DNA of 64,000 nt, from NCBI RefSeq assembly GCF_024323335.1, contig NC_066579.1:355329400-355393399 (forward strand), written 5' to 3'. Origin of the DNA: Lathyrus oleraceus (Eukaryota; Streptophyta; Magnoliopsida; Fabales; Fabaceae). The position numbers and the translations under genes are program-made. Below are positions 55,372-64,000 of this stretch, piece after piece; the first letter of the stretch is position 1, and each line of letters begins with the position of its first letter. The notes under the pieces are model-generated. The model saw nothing but the letters and a program-made list of their open reading frames with translations, ran no database searches and was not told where the DNA came from.

Positions 55372-58300
55372 ATGTGCATAAGCAGGTTTTGTTCTAGGCT
55401 TCTTGTTCTATGGTCTAACTCTGTGCTCTTCATTTATTTCAAAGACAAGCTGACTCACCAGTACTACACCCGAGCCAACGCATCAAGACTAATGGATCAT
55501 TTGGAGCAAGAGAACCGTGAACTTAAGGAGGAAGTAGCCAGATTAACTGCCCTGATGGAGTCATTCATGGCTGCCCAAAGCCAGTCGTCTCCGACACTTT
55601 CAACTCCTCCCCAGAGGACAGTCATCTCCGAGATTGCCTCATCAACCGTGCCTGCGCCCAGCACCCACTTCGCACCAACAGCTATGCCAGCCGGGTTTCC
55701 GTGGGGGATGCCTCCCAACTTCATGCCTGAGGGTCATGCATTCACCTTTGCTTCTCTACCGGCATCTAGCCCGGTCCTTACCGTTCCTCCTCTTGTCGTG
55801 CATACTATGCCTAGAGTAGACGACACCATCTATCATTCTGAGCCGTCTGAGGGCCCAGATGTTTATGAAAAGATGGATGCTATGAATGATCAGTTTCTTG
55901 AGCTCCGCAAGGAATTGAAAACTCTCTGAGGAAAAGACCTCTTCGGCAAGACTGCTGCCGAACTCTGTCTGGTCCCTAATGTCAAAATCCCTGTAAAGTT
56001 CAAGGTACCTGACTTTGAAAAGTACAAGGGAAATACTTGCCCTCTTAGCCACCTGGTCATGTATGCCAGGAAGATGTCGACTCAGACCGACAACGATTAA
56101 CTTCTCATTCACTACTTCCAGGACAGTTTGTCCGGTGCTGCCCTAAGATGGTATATGGGTTTGGACAGCGCGAACATCCGATCCTTCAATGACCTTGGCG
56201 AGGCCTTCGTCAAGCAATACAAGTATAACATGGATATGGCTCCCGATAGGGATCAATTGAGGGCTATGTCCCAGAAGGACAAGGAAACTTTTAAAGAGTA
56301 CGCCCAGAGGTGGCGAGAGTTAGCAGCACAGATTGTGCCCCCGCTGGAGGAGAAAGAAATGACCAAGATCTTTCTGAAGACCTTGAGTTCTTTTTATTAC
56401 GAGCGGATGATTGCCAGCGCTCCTTCTGACTTCATCGAGATGGTGAACATGGGGATGCGCCTGGAAGAGGGAGTCAGGGAAGGGCGCCTGACCAGAGAAG
56501 AATGCTCTTCTGCCAAACGGTATGGGACATTTGGAAAGAAGAAAGATGGCGAGGCACATGCTGTGACCTATCATGCTAAACTAAGAAGACCCCCAGTAAG
56601 GAGGAAGACCGTGCGTCCTGCCGGTAACCAGCATCAAGTGGCTCACATAGCACCTGTTTTCAGAGATAATCAGCAATATCAACATCACAACAATAATCAG
56701 CAACAACCACATCCGCAATATCAACAACAACAGCACCGTCCTCAACAGCAGGCCTACCAGCCTCGAAACAATAATCAAGCCAATACAAGCTATGAGAGGA
56801 AGAGGGTCACCTTCGATCCTATTACCATGACCTATGCCGAATTGTATCCCTCTTTGATAGAGAGGAAATTGATTACTCCATGAGACCCACCGACTATACC
56901 TACCAACCCTCAATGATGGTATAAGCCCGAGCTACACTGTGTTTATCATTCCGGTGCTCCCAGACATGACGTGGAAAAATGTAACCCACTGAAGACCAAG
57001 GTTCAAGACCTTGTAAGATGTGGTATTCTGTGTTTCGAGGACGTAGGTCCTAATGTGAAGAAGAACCCATTGCCCGAGCATGGGAAATCCTCTGTCAACA
57101 TGGTCCAGGGCTGCCCTGGTAAATGCAAAGTCAAATATGCCAGCCATATTCGACAATCTCTGGTCGAGATGCACATACTGTTATGTGAGTACAGTCATTA
57201 CGAGCATGACCACGACAGATGTCGAGTTTGCACTGTCAATCAGAGAGGATGTCGCCAAGTCCGCAAAGACATTCAAGAAATGTTGGATGAAGGAGTCATT
57301 GAGATACTTCAGAATCGAAATATTGATGAAGTCAATGTAATATCTCCAGTATTTCGGATCCCTGAGCCTGTTGTCATCAAGTATGATGGTAGCAAGCAAA
57401 AGGCTTCTCCTTCTTTGATCATTAAACCAGCTGGCCCTGTGCCATACTCTTCTGAGAAGGCGGTCCCATATCACTACAATGTTGTGGCATTAGAGGATGG
57501 GAAGGAGGTGCCCCTGTCCTCTACCTCCGTTGTTAATATTACAGACGTCAGTGGCCTGACCCGTAGCGGTCGTGTCTTCTCGGCTCTGCCGAAACCTCAA
57601 GCTGATGTTCGAAGGGCTGATGCTGCTGATTATGCTGAACGCCCGGTTGGGAATGCTGTGAATGCTCCGAATCCGGCACTTGTTGCTAAACCTACCTCGG
57701 TCGTGAGAACTCCTGCCTCTGCTGGCCAGAGTGGCAATGTGAAAGAAGACTGTGATGAGATGCTGAGGCTCATCAAAAGGAGTGAGTACAACATTGTAGA
57801 TCAGCTTCTACAGACGCCATCGAAGATCTCTGTGTTGTCTTTTCTGATGAATTCAGAACCACACCGAGAAGCTCTGCAGAAGGTTTTGGATGTGGCGTAT
57901 GTGGATCATGACGTCACAATAGAACAATTTGGCAGTATTGTTGCAAACATCACCGCGTGTAACAATTTGAGTTTTTGTGATGTTGATCTCCCCGAGGAGG
58001 GAAGAGACCACAACTTGGCACTACACATCTCTATGAGCTGTAAAGATGATGCCATGTCCAATGTGTTGGTGGACACTGGATCATCTATGAATGTGTTGCC
58101 AAAGTCCACTCTTGCTAAGTTGTCGTATCAGGGGCCTCCCATAAGGCAGAGTGGAGTAGTGGTCAAAGCTTTCGATGGGTCCCGGAAAACTGTGATTGGG
58201 GAGGTTGAGCTCCCAATCAAGATTGGACCAAGTGATTTCCAGATCACCTTCCAGGTCATGGATATTCACCCATCGTATAACTGTCTATTGGGCAGACCAT

Positions 58301-58802
58301 GGATTCACGAGGCAGGCGCCGTGACATCCACCCTACACCAGAAATTAAAGTTTGTCAAAAACAAGAAGCTGGTGGTGGTATGGGGAGAAAAGGCTCTCCT
58401 GGTTAGCCATTTTTCTTCCTTTTCTTACATAGACGCTGAGGATGAAGTTGGAACTCTGTTCCAAGCTTTATCTATTGTCGAGCCTACTAAGAAAGGAACT
58501 TCTTCATTTGCATCCTATAAAGATGCTAAGTTGGCCATTGAGCATGGTACAACTACCGGATTGGGGCAAATGATTAAGCTGGAAGACAACAAATCCCGGG
58601 CTGGCATAGGGTATTCTTCTGGCGTCTTCAATAAGCATGGGTTGTTCAAGAGTGGTGGATTCATCTACACTGGTCAAGATGAGGAAGCTGCTGCTATTGT
58701 GGAAGAGGATGCAGAGGAAGATTCTGGCAACTTTGTCATCCCTGGAGGGGTCTGCAATAATTGGGTTGATGTTGATGTTCCAACAGTTATCCATAAGTCA
58801 AA
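55372..58802 (+). pseudogene. gag-pro: gag-protease of element E in one frame, with nonsense codons
   Basis: Gag and protease share one frame up to the intron donor at 58803. The order is KLTHQYYTRANASRL, a Pro/Ser linker, and the capsid core (RWYMGLDSAN, FVKQYKYNMDM, FKEYAQRW). A Q/N/H-rich tail follows (56660-56800), then a zinc-knuckle-like CVYHSGAPRHDVEKC (56938-56982). The protease has LVDTGSSMNVLP (about 58067-58102) and ILGRPW-like CLLGRPWIHEAG, and an acidic linker ends the frame. Stops are TGA 55927, TAA 56096, TGA 56881 and TGA near 56921. All fit single C-to-T or G-to-A changes, and no frameshift is seen. This is the reference for what family A lost. Confidence 0.88.
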
Positions 58803-59065
58803 GTAATGTTCATTGTGTTTAAAAACCCTCCTCCCATGCCAAAAGGAGGAGTGATGACATTGTTGTCTCATAAATACAATGATATTTTCATTCAATAAAT
58901 TCATGTTAAATGTTTGTTTTTCCAACTATTTTCCCTTTTCGCTTTTGCATGAAATTGGTGATCACATAAAACCTTAAAAAATAAGAATAAAATCAATCTT
59001 TTCATCTGCATAATGATTTGTCTTGTTTGAATTCTAAAACATCTTTATCCAAAATCATTATGCAG
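58803..59065 (+). other. Ogre-type intron between protease and RT (element E), 263 bp
   Basis: Donor AA|GTAATG at 58803, acceptor ATTATGCAG|GT ending at 59065, with the gag-pro TAA just inside the donor. Removal keeps the frame (AA+G codon), as in unit A1. The two introns are near-identical in length and share the AAAAGGAGGAGTGAT block. Confidence 0.8.
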
Positions 59066-60191
59066 GTTAATCAAACCCATTGAACATAATGATCCAACAC
59101 CATCTCCCAACTTTGAATTCCCTGTATTTGAGGCCGAAGAAGGTGTTGTTGAAAAGATTCCTGACGAGATTACCCGTCTACTTGAGCATGAAGATTGTGT
59201 TAGAGAAGTAAAGATTGGGGCACTCTTGGAAGAATCTGTTAAGAAGGGGTTGATTGCGTTGCTACGAGAATACGTCGACGTCTTTGCCTGGTCATATGAA
59301 GACATGCCTGGTCTGGATACTAATATCGTGCAACATTTCCTGCCTTTGAAGCCTGAGTGTGTGCCTATGAAGCAGAAGCTCAGAAGAACTCATCCTGATA
59401 TGGCAGTGAAGATCAAAGAGGAAGTTCAGAAGCAAATTGATGCGGGGTTTCTGGTGACTTCTACATATCCTCAATGGGTGGCCAATATTGTGCATGTGCC
59501 TAAGAAAGATGGAAAAGTCCGAATGCGTGTGGACTATAGAGACTTGAATAAAGCTAGTCCGAAAGATGATTTCCCTCTACCACATATTGATATGTTGGTA
59601 GATAATACAACTATATTCAATGTCTTCTCGTTTATGGACGGATTTTCCGGATATAACCAGATTAAAATGGAACCCGAGGATATGGAGAAGACAACATTCA
59701 TCACGCCTTAGGGAACATTCTGTTATCGAGTGATGCCTTTCGGTTTGAAGAACGCTGGAGCCACGTATCAACGAGCTATGACTACCTTGTTTCATGATAT
59801 GATGCACAAGGAGATCGAGGTATATGTTGATGATATGATTGCAAAGTCAAGAACGGAAGTTGAACATGTAGAGCACTTGTTGAAACTTTTTCAGCATTTG
59901 AGGAAGTATAAGCTTCATCTGAATCCTAACAAGTGTACATTTGGAGTCCGTTCCGGCAAGTTATTGGGATTTATCGTCAGCGAGCGAGGTATTGAGGTTG
60001 ATCCTGCAAAGGTCAAAGCAATACAAGAAATGCCTGCACCCAAAACTAAGAAGCAAGCCCGAGGTTTTCTTGGCCGCTTGAATTACATCTCCAAATTTAT
60101 ATCCCACATGACTGCCACATGTGCGCCGATATTCAACCTCCTCCGGAAAGATCAGTCTCATGATTGCACCGAGGATTGCCAAAAGGCTTTT
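59066..60191 (+). pseudogene. pol: pol exon of element E, 5' part (RT), cut by LTR F
   Basis: RT with YVDDMIAKS near 59820-59846. It is open apart from TAG at 59709-59711 (a Trp codon in unit A1). It lacks 57 bp near 59191 relative to A1, in frame, between GAAGA repeats. It keeps the 25 bp that A1 lost near 8517. The sequence ends at 60191 in the RT-RNase H connection, where LTR F begins; the rest lies outside the window, if present. Confidence 0.88.
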
Positions 60192-60371
60192 TGTAGCACC
60201 TCAAATTTGCCCTCCTCATTCATGCATTCATTTTAGGTCTTTTAACATTTCATATTGCATTTCATCATGTCAATCAGAATTAGCTCCAAGAGTTTATCTT
60301 CCAAGAAGCTTGGATATCATCCAAGTCACTTTGTGGGTTCTATTTGAATGATCAGTCAACACAAGGGAGAT
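60192..60371 (+). mobile_element. Fragment of another Ogre/Tat-type LTR (F)
   Basis: Begins TGTAGCACCTCAAATTTGCC, a start typical of Tat-type LTRs. It contains CACTTTGTGGGTTCTATTTG and TGATCAGTCAACACAAGGG, also found in LTR A (2871-2915). It is interrupted after 180 bp by element G. The five bases before it (CTTTT) may be a target duplication, but the other end is not visible. Confidence 0.7.
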
Positions 60372-61398
60372 TGTGTAAGAACAAAAATTGTTCTACAACA
60401 GATTCCAAGATTTTGATGATAACAAAAGGATGAAACCAAAAATGGCACCCTAACGAAAAGTTTCTAAGTGTGCAAGACTCTAAACAAAAAGAAAGGAACC
60501 TGATTACGTCATCAGATACAGAAGCATATCAGATACAAATTACCAGAAGATCAGAAGCATCTGAAGTAGAAACACGCTCAAGAAGTTCTAACTCTGAGCA
60601 AAAACAGCAAAACATCAGAGGCATCTGAACAAGAAGTACGCTCTAGAAGTTCTGACTCTGAACAACGGTATATCAAGTCCAGAAGCTCTCAGCGTCATCT
60701 GAAGACATCATCAGAAGCTCCGAATCAACATAGCAAGATTCCAAGATTCCCAGAGTCACGTAGACTCTGATAATGGGTTTCCTAATTCAGAAAGAGTAAC
60801 GACAACTTCAATCTCAAATGGAAAGAAACTATTATTGGAAAGAAGTTATTCAGGGAGACAAAGTTGTTTTGGCAAGAAACAACAGAAGTTATGGCATTAA
60901 TTCCTATTCAAGACAAATCATCTGCCATCAATTTCAAACGGTCCTTTCACCCCTATATAAAGGACAACAAACAACATTGAGAGATACACCAACGCACATA
61001 AACGTTTTACTCTCTCTCTCTCTCTCAATCTCTAAGGAAGCTTTTGCTTAGAACGTGAAACATTCTTTTGATCTTACTGTTGTAATATTTTGCTTATCCT
61101 AGAAGCACTCTAGATTACATTGTCCTTTTATCTATTGCTTTATTTCCTCAAGTGACTCTGCGCAGTCTGTATACTTGAGAGGACTAAGAGATCTTTCTCT
61201 TAGACGTTGGTTGTAAACTATCTTTCAAGAATAGTGGATTAAGTCCTTGTTGAAGGCGAAATCACCTTGGCCGGGTGGACTGGAGTATCTTTGTGTTATA
61301 AGCGAACCAGTATAAATTCCTTGTGTGGTCTTATTCTGAAAAAGCGCTTATTTTCCAAAACAATTCAAACCCCCCCTTTCTTGTTTTTCTCACCTTCA
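60372..61398 (+). repeat. LTR of element G
   Basis: Ends CACCTTCA. It has a TATA box TATATAAA (60954-60961) and a CT repeat about 50-75 bp later (61009-61030), typical of a plant core promoter. An AGAAG/TCAGAAG-rich stretch fills 60510-60720. Confidence 0.8.
60954..60961 (+). promoter_or_regulatory. TATA box of element G
   Basis: TATATAAA preceded by CACCCC, with a downstream CT-rich tract (61009-61030). Strong match to a plant promoter. Confidence 0.7.
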
Positions 61399-61400
61399 AT

Positions 61401-61417
61401 TGGTATCAGAGCTTCGG
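61401..61417 (+). promoter_or_regulatory. Primer-binding site of element G (initiator Met tRNA)
   Basis: TGGTATCAGAGCTTCGG, two bases after the LTR end. The first 12 bases are the usual plant copia site. Confidence 0.92.
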
Positions 61418-61468
61418 CTCTGTTATTGATTTTCTAATCAAACACTTAACAGTGTAGAGAGATCTAGA

Positions 61469-63283
61469 ATGAGAAAAACCATGGCCCACACAAATGAACG
61501 AGACAGTTACAATGCTAAGCCTCCTGTCTTTGATGGAGAAAAATTCGACTACTGGAAAGATAGGATTGAGAGCTTCTTTCTAGGCTATGATGGTGATCTC
61601 TGGGACATTGTCACAGATGGATACAAACCTCCTGTCACAGAGGAAGGAGTTGAAGTTCCCAGAAGTATGATGTCAGATGATCAGAAGCGAGTTTTCAAAA
61701 ATCATCACAAGGCCAGAACCATACTTCTCAATGCTATATCCTACAACGAGTATGAAAAGATCACCAACAGAGATACAGCGAAAGACATACTTGACTCTCT
61801 AAGGATGACTCATGAAGGAAACTCTCAGGTCAAAGAGACAAAGGCTCTGGCGCTTATCCAGAAATATGAAGCCTTCAAAATGGAGGATGACGAAGCCATA
61901 GAGGTAATGTTCTCTAGATTCCAAACTCTTATTGCAGGTCTCAAAGTTCTAGACAAAGGGTACACAACTGCAGACCACATCAAAAAGATAGTCAGAACCT
62001 TGCCAAAGAAGTGGAGACCCATGGTCACTGCTCTGAAGCTGTCTAAGGATCTGAACAATATCAGTCTTGAAGAGCTTGTCAGTTCTCTCAGAAGCCATGA
62101 GATAGAACTAGAGGAAGACGAACCTCAGAAGAAGAACAAGTCTGTAGCATTAAAGTCCAGATCTGAAAGACTCAAATCTGACAGAACCAAAGCATTCCAG
62201 GCCGAGACAGAAGATGCAGATGACTCTGAACAAGAAGATTCTGATGAGGAAGAAGAATTGTCCCTCCTGACCAGAAGAGTTAAACAAATCTGGAAAAAGA
62301 GGAACAACAACTTCAGAAGACCAAGACCCAGAGGGGATCGATCAGAATCAACCTCAAAAGGTAAAACTAACAAAGATATTACTTGTTATGAATGTAAAGA
62401 AACAGGTCACTACAGGAATGAATGCCCCAAGCTAAAGAAAGACAGTTCCAGAAAAGAAAGTTTCAAGAAAAATACCTTCAGGACAAAGAAAGGATTAATG
62501 GCTACCTGGGATGATAGCGAATCTGACTCATCAGAATCTGACTCTGATGAACAGGCCAACATGGCATTCATGGCTACCACATCCAGGAACAGTTCAGATG
62601 AAGAATCTGAAGAGGTATTTTCTGAACTCTCTCGATCTGATCTAGAATCATGCTTGTCAGAAACTCTTAGCTCATATCAAAAATTAAAACAAAAGTTTAA
62701 AGCAATAAAAGGCTGTCTTGAAGCAAAATTTGAAGAATGTGGCAAACTTGAGATGACAATTCTAAAACGAGAAGATGAAATCAGATCTTTAACATTACAA
62801 AGAGATGGAGCAATTAAACATCGTTTAGAACTGGAAGAAGCGTTGTGTCAAGCTCCACAGACCTCAAATACGATAATTTATAAATACGAAGAAGCCTTTC
62901 AAGAATTTCTAAAAAATGGGATAGGAAGGAGTGTTATGGCATCCATGATTTATGGAGTCAGTCAAAACAATAAAAAGGGAATTGGGTATGATCCTAAGGA
63001 AGATAAAACTTCTACTAGTGACCAACTCAAATCTCCATTTTCATATCACTACACACACACACAAGAACAAAAATTTGAAAATGCTAGAAAACCCAAAGTT
63101 ATAAGAAACTCTGGGAAAACTAATCAGAAAGGACCCATGAGACTCTGGGTACCAAAAGATAAGATTGTTTATGTTGCAGATATCCTATGCAGCAAAGTTC
63201 AAACACCAGTCATGGTACCTGGACTCTGGATGCTCGCGACACATGACGGGAAGAAAGTCTATGTTCCAAAGCCTGGAACTTAA
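61469..63283 (+). pseudogene. gag: gag of element G, shifted out of frame before protease
   Basis: 604 codons from an ATG 52 bp after the primer-binding site. The N-terminal Gag domain has FDGEKFDYWKDRIESFF and RMTHEGNSQVKE. A long acidic Ser/Glu-rich segment surrounds one CCHC zinc knuckle, CYECKETGHYRNEC (residues ~306-319). A charged probable coiled coil follows (about 395-460). The last ~30 codons (after about 63195) are read out of frame, because the protease motif appears in another frame from 63165. A small insertion or deletion near 63200 explains this. Confidence 0.88.
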
Positions 63284-64000
63284 AGACGCTGGATTCGTAG
63301 GCTTCGGAGGAGATCAGAAAGGAAGGATCAGAGGCTCCGGAACTATTGGTAATGGTACTCTTCCCTCTATATCTGATGTCCTTTACGTAGAAGGATTAAT
63401 GCATAATTTGTTATCCATAAGTCAATTAAGTGATAACGGTTATGATGTAATCTTTAATCAAAAAACATGTAAAGCCATAAATCAAAACAATGGTTCTGTC
63501 CTATTCACAGGCAAGAGGAAAAACAATATTTATAAAATTAATCTTTCTAATTTAAAAGAACAAAATGTAAAATGTCTGATGTCTGTTCACGAAGAGCAAT
63601 GGGTATGGCATAGACGCTTGGGTCACATTAGCATGAGAAAACTATCTCAGCTAAATAAACTCGAGTTAGTCAGAGGCCTACCTAAACTGAAGTTTTCTTC
63701 AGATGCTCTATGTGAAGCATGTCAGAAAGGAAAATTTTTCAAAAACTTCTTTCAAAAAGAAAACTATTGTTACCACGTCTAAGCCTCTGGAACTTCTTCA
63801 CATTGATTTATTTGGTCCTGTGAAAACAGCATCAGTCAATGGAAAGAAGTATGGACTAGTCATTATTGATGATTTCAGTCGTTGGACATGGGTGAAATTC
63901 CTAAAGCACAAGAGTGAGTCACACTCTGTATTCACTAGTTTCTGCTCCAAAGTGCAAAAAGAATTTGACTCTAAAATTATTAGAGTCAGAAGTGATCATG
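63200..64000 (+). pseudogene. pol: protease and integrase 5' part of element G, frameshifted, running off the window
   Basis: Protease YLDSGCSRHMTG near 63213-63248. The integrase zinc finger has WHRRLGH (about 63607) and CEACQKGK (about 63712). A second frame change near 63755 is followed by the integrase core (HIDLFGPV near 63805, VIIDDFSRWTW). The window ends just after the second catalytic Asp (VRSDH). Three frames in about 600 bp mean this copy is broken. Confidence 0.85.

Larger units (their letters stand above)
35328..60191 (+). mobile_element. Element E, Ogre-like (LTR to RT), split by H and a solo LTR
   Basis: Inserted in C's protease linker. The LTR is 35328-37524 plus 46097-47381 (about 3.5 kb without H). 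Then come the primer-binding site, leader, ORF1 (split by the solo LTR), gag-pro, the intron and RT up to 60191, where LTR F interrupts it. The internal region is close to family A, but the LTR start (TGCCATACCCC) is different. It keeps the gag and protease that A has lost, so it shows what A's deletion removed. Confidence 0.85.
60372..64000 (+). mobile_element. Element G: Ty1-copia (Sirevirus-like), 5' part
   Basis: LTR of about 1,027 bp (60372-61398), primer-binding site, gag, protease and the first half of integrase before the window ends. The LTR starts about TGTGTAAGAAC; the start is inferred from homology breaks because the second LTR is outside. Gag is of the SIRE/Maximus kind but differs from H. 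Confidence 0.85.

Overview
The window is plant nuclear DNA made almost entirely of nested LTR retrotransposons, and I found no host gene. The dominant family is Ogre/Tat-like Ty3-gypsy. Its marks are a large extra ORF1 before gag, LTRs of about 2 to 5.4 kb, a primer-binding site TGGCGACTCTGCTGGGG (reported for Ogre as complementary to tRNA-Arg), an intron between protease and reverse transcriptase, and two RNase H-like domains. Such density of Ogre-like elements suggests a legume, most likely a large-genome species near Pisum/Vicia/Lathyrus/Lens. That is inference from family knowledge, not a species identification.

Layout, left to right. 1-1169 is AT-rich flank with one Stowaway-like MITE. 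At 1170 starts the LTR of element B. Inside that LTR sits family A, as LTR (2632-4711), internal region, LTR (14348-16418), then a second, truncated internal region. Family A ends at 19411-19418 in a microhomology join to the last ~100 bp of B's LTR. B's internal region follows (ORF1, gag), and B's gag is cut at 23532 by element C. C has a 4.7-kb LTR, an ORF1 split by a smaller LTR-bearing insertion D (29581-31593), then gag and the start of protease. C is cut at 35328 by element E. E's own LTR is split by a complete reverse-strand Sirevirus-type Ty1-copia element H (37525-46091, ATTAG duplications). E's ORF1 is split by a 5.4-kb solo LTR (49090-54499, GTGTG duplications). E then carries gag-pro, the intron and RT, and is cut at 60192 by a fragment of LTR F. 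A Ty1-copia element G starts at about 60372 and runs off the window in its integrase.

In an intact Ogre-like element the parts work together as follows: ORF1 (unknown role), Gag (capsid), protease, then RT-RNase H-integrase on a second exon reached by splicing. Nearly all copies here are broken by nonsense changes, small deletions and frameshifts. The clean exception is ORF1 of the second A unit (17337-18788, 483 codons). Both A units lack the same ~2.8 kb of gag and protease, which points to a gag-less derivative that still carried ORF1, and in unit 1 the intron and pol. Unit 1 also has a long 3' region full of degenerate copies of a motif resembling the 3' end of the primer tRNA. These two observations are the ones most worth following up.
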